A stretch of DNA of 64,000 bases from Streptomyces fuscichromogenes (GCF_014645815.1 NZ_BMML01000013.1:1-64000); one strand, 5' to 3'; counted from the first letter of the stretch, positions 43,294-52,118 are shown. Notes: generated by a model from the letters alone, not told the origin. Program-made: numbers and translations.

Positions 43294-43807
43294 GCCCCCT
43301 ATTCACTCACGCCGTAGCCTCCGTCTTTCGGGATGTCACTGCCGCATCCGCCCCTGGTCGTCATCTGTTCGGGGACCGGACAGGTTGGGGTGCCGAGGGC
43401 AAGGATCAGGTGCTTCCCGATCTCCACGAGCCTGGGGAGCATCTTCGGGTTGCCCTGGGGCTCGGCGGTCGTTCAAGAACTCCTGGTGGTGCTGGACGAC
43501 ATCCTCGGCGAAGACCGCGGCGTAGCCCTGGACAACGCACTCGTGCGATCCCGGATCGGCCTGTGCGAGAAGGGGGTTCGACAGCCTGCGCCTCCGCCCA
43601 GCGGGCGAAGGGTCGACGCACAGAGCCGCCACCGGTCCCGAAGCTGTTCGGGAAAGCCTCCTCAACGCGCTCCGGTTCGCCTTGGAAGGCCGCCCGGCCA
43701 CGACCGGCAACCGACCGTCGGCAACCAGGATCAGCCGCTTGAGGCGGCTGCCGACCGCCCATTCACGACGGCCGATGAGCCGCGGAAGCGTCCGCAGGGC
43801 CCGAGAT
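43294..43807. other. Degenerate region with no readable gene
   Basis: Roughly 510 bases have open frames on both strands, but none carries recognisable domain sequence. Fragments such as 'VVQELLVVLDDILGEDRG' (plus strand) and 'LVEIGKHLILALGTP' (minus strand) look protein-like but do not connect. It is most likely an eroded gene from the same decay zone as the two preceding pseudogenes. I cannot name its family. Confidence 0.4.
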
Positions 43808-43838
43808 GCCGGGTGCGACGAAGGTCGTCGCACCCGGC
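43808..43838. terminator. Terminator downstream of the GGT-like gene
   Basis: A 14-bp perfect stem (GCCGGGTGCGACGA / TCGTCGCACCCGGC) with a three-base AGG loop lies nine bases beyond the minus-strand GGT stop. Confidence 0.85.
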
Positions 43839-43846
43839 CGGCCCGG

Positions 43847-45508
43847 TCAGAACCCGCCGGCGGCTCCCTCGTCCCGCGGAGTGGTGACGGCGTGCAGCCT
43901 TCCGTCGTCGCCGCGCCAAGCCATCTGTGTGCTGCCCACGTTCACCGTGTACGGCTTCAGCGGGTCGAGGAGCATGCCCTTCTTGACGAGACCGGCGACG
44001 ACCGAGCCCGGGAAGCGCGCCTCCGCCAGCACGCGGTAGTCGTCCGTCACGCCCTGGTAGAGGCGCGGCGTGTCCTCGGCCGTGTAGTGGTCCATGCCCC
44101 AGATGAGGCGGTTGGCGAGGATCTGCGGCATGAACATCTGCGGGCGGGAAGGCATCCCCAACTGCCAGATCGGCTCGCCGTCGCGCATCACGAAGGTGTT
44201 GCCGACGATCGCACGGCCGCGCGCACCGCCGGTGAACCAGGTCTCCAGCATCGAGTTGATCCGCTGCGTCGTGTTGTAACCGCGCATCGAGACCCCGTTG
44301 ACCACCTCGCCGGGGATGCCGCCGCCCTGTGAGGTGTGCGTGATCTGCGCCCAGTTGCCCTGTCCGTCGACGATGCTGATCGCCGCGGTGCCGAGCGACA
44401 CCTCCCGCCAGGAGGAGGCGCCGGCCGCGGCGACGGCCGCGCGCCCGTGGCTGATGAGCATGTGCTCGGTGAGGTCGATCTTGGGCCGGCTACGACGGAT
44501 CAGATCGGCGCCGTGCTGATGGAAGTCCGCCGACATGAGGGTCTCGGCGGCGTCTTCGAAGATCAGGGGATCTTTCAGGAAGCTCATCTGCTGTTCCACC
44601 CAGCGAAGGGTGAGCGCGAGGTAGGCGAGCGCCTCCGGCGACTCGGTGAAGTGTCCCAGCGGCTCGACATCGAGCTTGTCGAGAATGCCGAGGGTCATCG
44701 CCGAGAAGACGCCCGCGACCTCCGGGGAGGAGAGCTGGACGATCTCGTTGTCGCGGAACGTGTAGCGCAGCCCCTTGCCCCAGCGGGGGGCGATCTGCTT
44801 CATGTGCTCCAGCTTCACGTTCCAGCCGAGGTCGTTGCCGCGCTTCACGAAGTCCTCGGCCCAGCCTCCCGTCGTGAAGTGTTCGGGTCCCTCTTCGGCG
44901 AGACGGCGCATGGTCGTCGCCAGCGCGGGCTTCCGGAACCGCTCGCCGAGCGCGGGGGTCAGACCGCCGGGCGCGAAGTGCTCACGGCCGGACTCCGTGT
45001 ACAGGTACATGTCCACGTAGTCGGACTGCAGCCAGAACGACTCGAAGGGCGTCACGTAGTGCCCCTCCTCGGCCCAGTGGATCGCGGGCTGACAGAGTTC
45101 GGACCACGCCATCGTTCCGAAACGCTCGTGCATCGCCCCCAGACCGGGGATGTACCCGGGAATCGCCGCGACCGGCGAGGCGATGGGCTCGGCGACTCGA
45201 CCGGGCAGGCGACGGAACGGGGCGAGTCCCTGGACGACGGTGCCCCATGAGTTCAGCTCGTGCGTCTCACCGGTCGCCGCCTCGTAGTACAGCAGGGTGA
45301 CCGTGCCGGCGTGGTTGGTGAGGTGCTGCTGCGTCCCGGCCTGGACCAGGCAGCCGGCGATCCCTGCGTCGATCGCGTTGCCGCCCTTGCGCATGGTCTC
45401 CAGGACGACGTCGGTGACGAGGGGGCTCTGGCTGGAGGCGACGGCGCTCTCACCGGTGACGGGCTCCTTCGGCCCGATCATCCATGCCTGACGGCGATCC
45501 GTGTTCAT
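43847..45508 (-). CDS. Gamma-glutamyltransferase-fold Ntn hydrolase
   Basis: A 553-aa GGT-family proenzyme. The start 'SPLVTDVVLETMRKGGNAID' and 'IPGYIPGLGAMHERFG' belong to the large subunit. Around the autocleavage site true GGTs read D/S-T-T-H-F-S; here it reads 'LGTAAISIVDGQGN', so the nucleophilic threonine is kept but the second threonine and histidine are both alanine. 'TSQGGGIPGEVVNG' and 'LGMPSRPQMF' replace the usual substrate-binding 'GSPGG' region. This points to an amide hydrolase other than gamma-glutamyl transpeptidase, such as the HpxW-like or acylase relatives. No signal peptide is seen, so it works in the cytoplasm. GGGAG precedes the ATG. It is divergent from the catabolic operon that follows. 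Confidence 0.82.
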   Translation of the reverse strand: MNTDRRQAWMIGPKEPVTGESAVASSQSPLVTDVVLETMRKGGNAIDAGIAGCLVQAGTQQHLTNHAGTVTLLYYEAATGETHELNSWGTVVQGLAPFRRLPGRVAEPIASPVAAIPGYIPGLGAMHERFGTMAWSELCQPAIHWAEEGHYVTPFESFWLQSDYVDMYLYTESGREHFAPGGLTPALGERFRKPALATTMRRLAEEGPEHFTTGGWAEDFVKRGNDLGWNVKLEHMKQIAPRWGKGLRYTFRDNEIVQLSSPEVAGVFSAMTLGILDKLDVEPLGHFTESPEALAYLALTLRWVEQQMSFLKDPLIFEDAAETLMSADFHQHGADLIRRSRPKIDLTEHMLISHGRAAVAAAGASSWREVSLGTAAISIVDGQGNWAQITHTSQGGGIPGEVVNGVSMRGYNTTQRINSMLETWFTGGARGRAIVGNTFVMRDGEPIWQLGMPSRPQMFMPQILANRLIWGMDHYTAEDTPRLYQGVTDDYRVLAEARFPGSVVAGLVKKGMLLDPLKPYTVNVGSTQMAWRGDDGRLHAVTTPRDEGAAGGF

Positions 45509-45573
45509 GTGGGCACTCCCTTCCAGGAATGACGATCGACGCTCGCGAGCCTCGACGACTTGGGATAGCGAGA

Positions 45574-45594
45574 TTACCGTAACATCGCTACAAT
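45574..45594. promoter_or_regulatory. Shared operator with overlapping -10 box, copy 1
   Basis: TTACCGTAACATCGCTAC matches the sequence at 52021-52038 at 14 of 18 positions. A perfect TACAAT -10-like hexamer (45589-45594) overlaps its right end and reads toward the aldehyde dehydrogenase operon. It lies in the divergent gap between that operon and the GGT-like gene. Confidence 0.6.
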
Positions 45595-45654
45595 GGCGCC
45601 GGTATCGGAACGGTCCTACTTGTCGGACGGGCGAGCTGGGTGGGGAGAGAACGC

Positions 45655-47109
45655 GTGGGCGCTGCGGAAACACCGGTTCTGTATCCGGACCTGCTCTACA
45701 TCGATGGGCGCTGGCAGAGCCCGCGAGGCGACGAGACCTTCGTGGTCGACGACGCGAACACCGGGGAGCCCTTCTTCGCCGTGGCGCTGGCAGACCGGCC
45801 GGACCTCGACCACGCGATCACGACCGCCCGCGCGGCCTTCGACAGTGGCCCGTGGCCCCGCCTCACCGCCGGGGCCCGGGCCGAGTGGGTGGAACGTCTC
45901 GCGTCGGCGCTCGGGCGGCGGGGACCCGAGCTGGCGAGTCTCTGGGCGCGGGAGGTGGGAGCGACGCGGAACCTGGCGGCCGGTCTCGCTCAGGCCGGTG
46001 CCGAGATGCTCCGTGCGCATGCGCGGCTGGCCGAGACCTTCGCGTGGGAAGAGGAGCGCCCCCAGAGCGGCGGTGAAGGCCGCGCCTGGGTGCTGCGCGA
46101 ACCGGTCGGCGTGGTCGGCGCCATCGTCCCGTGGAACTCTCCGCTCAAACTCGCGCTGCTCAAGATCGCACCCGCGCTGATCGCCGGCTGCACCGTCGTA
46201 CTGAAGGCCTCGCCCGAGGCGCCGGGTGCGGCGTACGTCCTTGCCGAGTGTGCGCACGAGGTCGGTCTGCCGGCGGGGGTCCTCAATGTCATCACGGCCG
46301 ATCGGCAGGTCTCCGAACTGCTCGTGACCGATCCCCGGGTGGACAAGATCTCGTTCACGGGGTCGACCGCCGCGGGGCGAAGGATCGCGGAGCTGCTCGG
46401 CGGGCGGATCGGCCGCTTCACCCTCGAACTCGGCGGGAAGTCCGCGGCCATCGTGCTCGACGACGCGGACCTCGACCGGACCGTACGCGAGTTGGTCCCG
46501 GCCGGCTGTGACCTGACCGGCCAGGTGTGTGCCGCGCTCACCCGCATCATCGTGCCCGCTCACCGGCAGACCGAACTGGTCGAGGCCCTTTCGGCCGAGC
46601 TGGGCCGGGTCACGGTGGGAAGCGCCCTGGATCCGAGCACCGACATGGGGCCGCTCGTCACCGCGGCGCACCGCGACCGCGTCGAGGGCCACGTGCACCG
46701 CGCGATCACGGACGGAGCGTCACCGGCGTTCGGGGGCGGGCGGCCCGCGGATCCGGGCAGGGGGCATTTCGTGAACCCGGTCCTGTTCCGCGATGTCGAC
46801 AACTCCTCCCGCATCGCCCAGGAGGAGATCTTCGGCCCGGTGCTCTGCGTCATCCCTGTGGCGAGCGCGGAGGAAGCCGTCCGAGTGGCCAACGATTCGA
46901 TTTACGGTCTCAACTCCTCGGTTTTCTCCTCGGATCCCGATCGGGCCCGCCAGATCGCTCGCGGAATCCGCGCCGGAACGGTCGGCATCAACGGGTACAG
47001 GGCCGACTTCGGTATCGCCTTCGGCGGCTACAAGCAGTCAGGGATCGGCCGAGAGGGCGGCGAAGAAGGACTTCGGGCCTACGTCGAGACCAAAGTTGTC
47101 CTGGACTGA
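45655..47109 (+). CDS. Aldehyde dehydrogenase
   Basis: A 484-aa aldehyde dehydrogenase with Glu258 in 'RFTLELGGKSAAIV', Cys292 in 'LTGQVCAALTRI', and 'VGAIVPWNSPLKLALLKIAP' and 'SFTGSTAAGRRIA' for cofactor binding. GTG 45655 has GGGGAGAG seven bases upstream and is preferred to GTG 45640. It is the first gene of the plus-strand block after a strong divergent promoter region. With the TPP enzyme downstream it plausibly oxidises an aldehyde released by decarboxylation of a 2-keto acid. The aldehyde is unknown. Confidence 0.93.
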   Translation: MGAAETPVLYPDLLYIDGRWQSPRGDETFVVDDANTGEPFFAVALADRPDLDHAITTARAAFDSGPWPRLTAGARAEWVERLASALGRRGPELASLWAREVGATRNLAAGLAQAGAEMLRAHARLAETFAWEEERPQSGGEGRAWVLREPVGVVGAIVPWNSPLKLALLKIAPALIAGCTVVLKASPEAPGAAYVLAECAHEVGLPAGVLNVITADRQVSELLVTDPRVDKISFTGSTAAGRRIAELLGGRIGRFTLELGGKSAAIVLDDADLDRTVRELVPAGCDLTGQVCAALTRIIVPAHRQTELVEALSAELGRVTVGSALDPSTDMGPLVTAAHRDRVEGHVHRAITDGASPAFGGGRPADPGRGHFVNPVLFRDVDNSSRIAQEEIFGPVLCVIPVASAEEAVRVANDSIYGLNSSVFSSDPDRARQIARGIRAGTVGINGYRADFGIAFGGYKQSGIGREGGEEGLRAYVETKVVLD

Positions 47110-47126
47110 AACAGCACGTCAAGGAA

Positions 47127-47143
47127 TCTGATACAGGATCAGA
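47127..47143. promoter_or_regulatory. Small palindrome before the flavin reductase gene
   Basis: TCTGAT and ATCAGA flank ACAGG, a six-base inverted repeat in the 81-base gap between the aldehyde dehydrogenase and the flavin reductase. It is AT-richer than its surroundings and resembles a regulator-binding site more than a terminator. Confidence 0.4.
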
Positions 47144-47190
47144 AATACCTGGACCCAGTAAAGCAATGAGTAGGACAGGGAGGGACAGTT

Positions 47191-47751
47191 ATGACCGATG
47201 CATCACTGCTGGAATCCGAGATTTCCTCGGAGCCCGAGGTGGAGTTGGCGACGACCGCCCGAGCCATCCTCGGGAACCTGCCCACCGGCGTGATGGTCCT
47301 CACCTCGCGAGGAGCCTCCGGAAAGGCCTACGGGGCGACGGTGAACTCCTTTGCCTCGGTCACGCTCGACCCGCCCACGCTGCTGATCTCCCTGGTTTCG
47401 ACCTCGCGCACACGGCAGGCCGTCTCCGAGTCCGGGGCGTTCGTACTCAATATCCTCTCCGCGGATCAGATCGAAATCGCCAAGGCGTTCGCCGGATCCG
47501 AATCGGATCACACCAGGCGCTTCGAGACCGCGACATGGCAGGACGTCGAGGAGGGCGCCGTGCTGTCGAGCGCGGTGGCTTCCTTCCGCTGCAGGACCCT
47601 GCACTCCATCCGCGTCGCGACACACCGCCTGTACGTCGGCGAGGTGGTCGACGCCGCCTGGGGAGACGCGGCACCGGGCGAACCGCTGGTGTCCTACCGG
47701 CGTTCGCTCTTCGTGCCATCCGAGCGGGCCGACTGGTCCATCGGGCAGTGA
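47191..47751 (+). CDS. Flavin reductase (HpaC/DIM6-NTAB family)
   Basis: A 186-aa flavin reductase domain protein. 'LPTGVMVLTSRG', 'GATVNSFASVTLDPPTLLIS' and 'FVLNILSADQIEIAKAFAG' are the family signatures for FMN binding. It supplies reduced flavin to the oxygenase encoded 30 bases downstream, and the pair forms a two-component monooxygenase. GGGAGGGACAGTT precedes the ATG. The length and domain limits are normal. Confidence 0.92.
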   Translation: MTDASLLESEISSEPEVELATTARAILGNLPTGVMVLTSRGASGKAYGATVNSFASVTLDPPTLLISLVSTSRTRQAVSESGAFVLNILSADQIEIAKAFAGSESDHTRRFETATWQDVEEGAVLSSAVASFRCRTLHSIRVATHRLYVGEVVDAAWGDAAPGEPLVSYRRSLFVPSERADWSIGQ

Positions 47752-47781
47752 CGAGATCGCACAGGGAGTGGGAAAGCCTCA

Positions 47782-48996
47782 ATGAACGTCGTTGACCAGG
47801 AGCTTGCAGAGGTCTCACTGGAGTTGCGCAGAACGTTCGCCGCAACCGCCGCGAAGGTCGACCGGGAGGGAAAGTACCCCGAAGAGAACATGCGCCTCAT
47901 CGAGGCCTCGCCGCTTGGACGTCTCTCCGTTCCGCGGTCACGCGGCGGACGCGGCGCCGACGGCATCATCGATGATCTCGGCACATACGTCGAGGTGATC
48001 TCGAACCTCGCCGCAGGGGAGAGTTCGACGGCTCAGATCTGGATGTTCTCCACTCGGCCGAGCTGCTGGTTCCTCGGTGAGCACTCGCCCCTCCCGGTCG
48101 AGGGGCGGGAGGCGATCTGGGAGCGGGTCCGGACGGAGGGGCGCATCATGCGCTTCTGCACGACGGGGACCGAACGGGCTCAGGGCGGGAAGATCGCGAA
48201 GATCGGCGCTTTCGAGATGCCGGCGAAACGGGTCGAAGGGGGTGTCGTCATCAACGGCACCAAGGCGTTCGGCACCGGTGTCGACGGCGCGGACTACGCG
48301 AACGTCCACGTGGTCGAGGAGGGTTTCGAGAACTACGAGGTCCGCCCGTACGAAGTGCTCGTCGACCTGCGTTCCGAAGGCATCACCGTCAAGGGCGACT
48401 GGGACAACATGGGCCAGCGCGCGACCGGGAGCCACACCGTCGTCTACGACAACGTCTTCGTTCCGGACGGCTTCCACTGGCGGCCGGCGGAGACCGTGGT
48501 CGCCCCGCTCGGCCCGCGAACTCAGCTCATGATGGCCGCGATCGCCCTCGGTATCGGACTCGGTGCTCTCGACGACCTGGTTCGGTTCCAGCGCAATCGC
48601 GCTTCCTTCCCCGGAGCGAAGGACGACGCCGTGATCCAGTGGCAGATCGGCCGGTACACGTACCGGTTGCAGGCCGCGCAGGCCATGGTCATGGCGGGCG
48701 TTCCCATGGTCCAGGCCCTGGAGGCGGGCGAGCGTGACGACGTCGAGAACGTCGCCGCCTATGTGGCCGCGAGCAAGCTCGCCGCACTGGACGCCGGTGG
48801 CGAGATCGCGGGCGAGATGCAGCGGATGTGCGGCGGTTCGTCCTCGTCGAACGCCTTCGGGATGGACCGGCACTGGAGGAACCTGCGCACCTTCAGCGTG
48901 CAGGACCCCGCGGACCTGCGGCAGCGTCAGGTCGGGCGGAACCGGCTTTACGAAGGAGCAGCAGGTCAGCCGCGTTCCGAGAACGCGCCGTACTGA
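47782..48996 (+). CDS. Flavin-dependent monooxygenase, acyl-CoA dehydrogenase fold (group D oxygenase)
   Basis: A 404-aa protein with the acyl-CoA dehydrogenase fold: 'SPLGRLSVPRSRGGRGADGI' near the N-terminus, a beta domain ('IGAFEMPAKRVEGGVVING'), and C-terminal helices with 'RMCGGSSSSNAFGMDRHWRN' and 'LRTFSVQDPADLRQRQVGRN'. It lacks the catalytic glutamate loop of dehydrogenases, and the flavin reductase beside it fits the two-component oxygenases DszC, HpaB-C2 and related N- or C-hydroxylases. It therefore oxygenates rather than dehydrogenates, using reduced flavin and O2. The substrate is unknown. It is closely spaced in the operon. Confidence 0.85.
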   Translation: MNVVDQELAEVSLELRRTFAATAAKVDREGKYPEENMRLIEASPLGRLSVPRSRGGRGADGIIDDLGTYVEVISNLAAGESSTAQIWMFSTRPSCWFLGEHSPLPVEGREAIWERVRTEGRIMRFCTTGTERAQGGKIAKIGAFEMPAKRVEGGVVINGTKAFGTGVDGADYANVHVVEEGFENYEVRPYEVLVDLRSEGITVKGDWDNMGQRATGSHTVVYDNVFVPDGFHWRPAETVVAPLGPRTQLMMAAIALGIGLGALDDLVRFQRNRASFPGAKDDAVIQWQIGRYTYRLQAAQAMVMAGVPMVQALEAGERDDVENVAAYVAASKLAALDAGGEIAGEMQRMCGGSSSSNAFGMDRHWRNLRTFSVQDPADLRQRQVGRNRLYEGAAGQPRSENAPY

Positions 48997-49037
48997 GGGA
49001 CGAACTCGTTGTCCAACCGGAATGGATCGAGGCGCCC

Positions 49038-49955
49038 ATGACCGGCATGCGCCATCTCGACGCGGCCGAGGTCTCCGCACGGGTTTCGATGGCCGAACTC
49101 ATCCCCGTCATCGGCGAGGCACTGGACGCCGTGGAGCAGGGCGAGTTCGACATGCCCGGCCGTCTGAGCTTCGGCGGAAGGGTGCTCGTGATGCCGGCCT
49201 ACCACCCGGCGACGCGCTCAGGCAGCGTGAAGGTGGTGACGGTGGACTTCCAGCGGGTCCCGGCCATCTCCGGCGCGGTGACGTGGACCAGCCCGCGCAT
49301 GGAGTTCCTCGCCGACGCACCGAGGATCACCGCCTTGCGCACCGGCGCGATCGTCGGGCGGGCGACCGACCTCCTGGCACCGCCGTCGGCGTCCCGAGTC
49401 GTCCTCATCGGAACCGGGGCCCAGGCGGCGGACCAGGTCCGCGCCGTCGCGGCGGTGCGTGACATCCGGGAACTCGTCATCGTCGGTCGCCGCAAGGAAC
49501 GCGCCGACCGTCTCGGCCATCTGATCACCGGGGAGTTCCCGCACCTGCGGGTGCGCACGACGGACGGGATCGCCGCCGCGGTGTCGGAAGCGGAGATCGT
49601 CTGCTGTGCGACTTCCGCGACCGAACCGCTGTTCTCGCTGTCCGACCTCCCCGCTCGTGTGCACGTCAACGCGATCGGCTCATACACCCCGGCGATGCGG
49701 GAACTTCCGGCTGAACTGCTGAGCGACGCGGAGGTCGTGGCCGTCGAGTCGGTCGAAGCGGCGACGACCGAGGCAGGCGAGATCATCCATGCCCTGGACA
49801 CCGGTCGTCTCACCGTGGACGCGCTGACACCGCTTGCGCGGATTCAACCCGGTGCGGTGTCTCGGGGGCGGACCGTCTTCAAGTCCGTGGGCATCGCCGC
49901 CCAGGACTGGGCCGTTTGCAGACTTCTCGAACAGTCCCTGTCAGCAGGCAGTTGA
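49038..49955 (+). CDS. Ornithine cyclodeaminase / mu-crystallin family protein
   Basis: A 305-aa protein of the OCD/mu-crystallin family. It has an N-terminal oligomerisation half ('MPGRLSFGGRVLVMPAYHPA'), the Rossmann motif 'RVVLIGTGAQAADQVRAVAA', 'CCATSATEPLFSLSDLPA' and 'VHVNAIGSYTPAMRELPAEL', which are all typical. Members include ornithine cyclodeaminase, alanine dehydrogenase and ketimine reductases. The ATG at 49038 follows GAGG at five bases; the gene starts 42 bases after the monooxygenase stop. In this cluster a cyclic imine or keto-acid/amine interconversion is a reasonable role. Confidence 0.85.
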   Translation: MTGMRHLDAAEVSARVSMAELIPVIGEALDAVEQGEFDMPGRLSFGGRVLVMPAYHPATRSGSVKVVTVDFQRVPAISGAVTWTSPRMEFLADAPRITALRTGAIVGRATDLLAPPSASRVVLIGTGAQAADQVRAVAAVRDIRELVIVGRRKERADRLGHLITGEFPHLRVRTTDGIAAAVSEAEIVCCATSATEPLFSLSDLPARVHVNAIGSYTPAMRELPAELLSDAEVVAVESVEAATTEAGEIIHALDTGRLTVDALTPLARIQPGAVSRGRTVFKSVGIAAQDWAVCRLLEQSLSAGS

Positions 49956-50012
49956 CGCGCGGGCGCGGACACACGCGATCCCCACCACACCATTCAGCTT
50001 GAGGAGCAGAGG

Positions 50013-51671
50013 ATGCCGTCGCTCGGAACCACCGCGGAAGCAGTCGTCGACACTCTGATCGACCACGGGGTCGACACGGTCTTCGCCATTCCCGGAGCGC
50101 AGACGTACGAGTTGGTGAACGCTCTGGCCGCCCGGCAGGACCGGATACGGATCATCGGAGGCCGCCACGAGCAGGCGGTGGCCTATATGGCGTTCGGGTA
50201 CGCGCAGGCGACAGGAGAACTCGGCGTGGTCTCCGTCGTTCCCGGGCCGGGTCTGCTCAACGCGGGAGCCGCGCTGCTGACGGCATACGGCGAAAGCCAG
50301 CCGGTTCTCTGCATCGTGGGCGATGTCGCCGCAGGCGCGCGCGGACGGGGTCTCGGCCATGTGCATGAGATGCCCGACCAGCTGGCGACACTCAGGACGC
50401 TCACGAAGTGGGCCTCGAACATCGAGCACGTCTCGGAGGCGAGTGGGGTCGTCGCCGAGGCGATCGCGCGTGCGACGAGCGGACGGCCGCGCCCGGTCGC
50501 GGTCTCGATCCCGCGTGACACGCTCGCGCAACGGGGGCCGTACCGAGTGACCGGGCCCCGTCCCCTTCCCACACCGCCGGTGGACAAGGAGCGCATCGCC
50601 GCGGCCGCCGACATCCTCGCCACGGCCCGGAACCCCATGATCATGGTGGGCGGCGGCGCGCGCGAGGCCCGCGCGGAGGTCGCCGCGCTCGCCGAGTACC
50701 TGCAGGCGGCGACCGTCGCGTTCCGCGGTGGGCGTGGCGTGGTCAGCGACGACAGCCCCTTGTCGTTCACGAGCGCCTCGGGATTCGAGCGGTGGGCGGA
50801 CACCGACGTTCTGATCGGAATCGGTTCGCGACTCGAGCTGACCTGGGCCCGGTGGCCGGATCGTGCGCCCGGCCTCAAGGTCGTCAACATCGACATCGAC
50901 CCGGAGCAGGCCGTCCGGCTCACGCCCGACGTGGCGCTCGTCGGCGACGCGGCCGAGACGACGAAGGCACTGGCGGAAGCCGTGGCCGCGCGGCGCGGGC
51001 CGGCGCCGGACCGCTCGGCGGAGTTCTTGGCGGTGAAGGAGGGCAAGGCGAAGGAGATCGAGGATCTCGGACCGACGATCGAGTTCGTGCGAGCCATCCG
51101 CGCCGCGCTGCCGGAGGACGGGTTCCTCGTGGAGGAGGTGTCGCAGGTCGGATTCGTCTCCTCGTTCGGATTCGGTGTGACGGCCCCGCGGCAGTTCATC
51201 ACGTGCGGTCATCAGAGCACCCTGGGTTTCGGCTTCCCGACGGCTCTGGGGGTCCAGGCCGCGCACCCGGACCGGGCGGTCGTGTCGGTCTCCGGCGACG
51301 GCGGCTTCATGTTCGGCGTCCAGGAGCTCGCCACGGCGGTCCAGTACGACCTTCCTGTCGTCGCGGTCGTCTTCAACAACCAGGCCTACGGCAATGTCAA
51401 GCTCGACCTGGAGGGACGCTACGGCGCCGACCGCGCGGTGGGCGTCGACCTGCACAACCCCGACTTCGTCGCGCTGGCCGAGTCGTTCGGCGCCGATGCC
51501 TACCGGATCGACGAGGGCGACGGACTGCAGGTCGCCGCGGCGAAGCTCACCCGCACGACAGCGCAGGCTGTCGCGAAGCGCCGGCCGGCCGTCATCGAGG
51601 TGCGGTGCGCGCTCGGGGCGGGAGAGAGCCCGTGGAAGTACCTGGAGCCCGCGTCCCGCAAGGGCGCGTAG
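50013..51671 (+). CDS. Thiamine-diphosphate-dependent enzyme (acetolactate synthase/decarboxylase fold)
   Basis: A 552-aa three-domain ThDP enzyme. Glu53 in 'GGRHEQAVAYMAFGYA' is the cofactor-activating glutamate. The middle domain spans about 190-330, and the ThDP/Mg motif is 'VSVSGDGGFMFGVQE' (GDG at 428-430) ending at 'VVFNNQAYGN'. The family includes acetolactate synthase, benzoylformate and phenylpyruvate decarboxylases and related lyases. An FAD-binding part, as in acetolactate synthase, cannot be assigned. It probably decarboxylates a 2-oxo acid to the aldehyde used by the aldehyde dehydrogenase. GAGGAGCAGAGG precedes the ATG. Confidence 0.9.
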   Translation: MPSLGTTAEAVVDTLIDHGVDTVFAIPGAQTYELVNALAARQDRIRIIGGRHEQAVAYMAFGYAQATGELGVVSVVPGPGLLNAGAALLTAYGESQPVLCIVGDVAAGARGRGLGHVHEMPDQLATLRTLTKWASNIEHVSEASGVVAEAIARATSGRPRPVAVSIPRDTLAQRGPYRVTGPRPLPTPPVDKERIAAAADILATARNPMIMVGGGAREARAEVAALAEYLQAATVAFRGGRGVVSDDSPLSFTSASGFERWADTDVLIGIGSRLELTWARWPDRAPGLKVVNIDIDPEQAVRLTPDVALVGDAAETTKALAEAVAARRGPAPDRSAEFLAVKEGKAKEIEDLGPTIEFVRAIRAALPEDGFLVEEVSQVGFVSSFGFGVTAPRQFITCGHQSTLGFGFPTALGVQAAHPDRAVVSVSGDGGFMFGVQELATAVQYDLPVVAVVFNNQAYGNVKLDLEGRYGADRAVGVDLHNPDFVALAESFGADAYRIDEGDGLQVAAAKLTRTTAQAVAKRRPAVIEVRCALGAGESPWKYLEPASRKGA

Positions 51672-51873
51672 AGGAACAGCGAGTCGGCCCTGGCACCGCG
51701 CACACGCGCTTGCGCAGCCGGCGCGGGATCTTCGCCGGTCCGGGGTCGGTGCTGCGAGCGAGGGAGGATCCCACGTCGGCCGCGACGTCGAAGGCCAGGC
51801 CGAGGAGCGTGGCGACGGGCTTTCCGCCGTCCCGACGATTACGTCACCCGCCCCGTCATCCCCGGAGAGCGAA

Positions 51874-51931
51874 GCGGGATGTGTCTCGGCGGGATGCGTC
51901 TCGGCGCGATGTTTCGGCGCGATGTGTTTCG
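51874..51931. repeat. Four-copy short tandem repeat
   Basis: Units are GCGGGATGTGTCTCG, GCGGGATGCGTCTCG, GCGCGATGTTTCG and GCGCGATGTGTTTCG (15, 15, 13 and 15 bases), with the core GATG and terminal TCG conserved. It may be slippage or a cluster of binding sites. Confidence 0.75.
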
Positions 51932-52020
51932 AAGCGGTGACCCGATGTTCCGATCGAAAAACCCTCACGCTCATGCGTTGCGCTCGTCTCGACGCTTGGG
52001 TAGTGTTCCGCAAAACTCCA

Positions 52021-52038
52021 CTATCGTAACGTCACTAC
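52021..52038. promoter_or_regulatory. Shared operator, copy 2, before the ABC transporter
   Basis: CTATCGTAACGTCACTAC is the partner of the sequence at 45574-45591. TCGTA and TACGA form its outer inverted repeat. It lies 80 bases upstream of the first transporter gene. Confidence 0.6.
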
Positions 52039-52118
52039 GAGAAGGGAGGGCCGGAAGCACTTGCGGCTGACGAATGTCGATCGGCTTGGCCGAGGCAAGG
52101 CATTTCCAGGAGGACCGG

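Larger units (their letters stand above)
51672..52118. other. Promoter region between the enzyme and transporter units
   Basis: This 447-base gap contains no gene that I can support. The short open frames are arginine-rich shadows. It contains a small tandem repeat (51874-51931) and the second copy of the shared operator (52021-52038), and must hold the transporter promoter. The AT-rich stretch around 51995-52035, starting with CTTGGGTAG, resembles the leader of the aldehyde dehydrogenase region (CTTGGGATAG). Confidence 0.5.

Noticed and set aside
47782..48996. Annotation of this gene as an ordinary acyl-CoA dehydrogenase
   Set aside because: The usual catalytic glutamate loop is missing, and a flavin reductase gene lies 30 bases upstream, so a reduced-flavin monooxygenase fits better.
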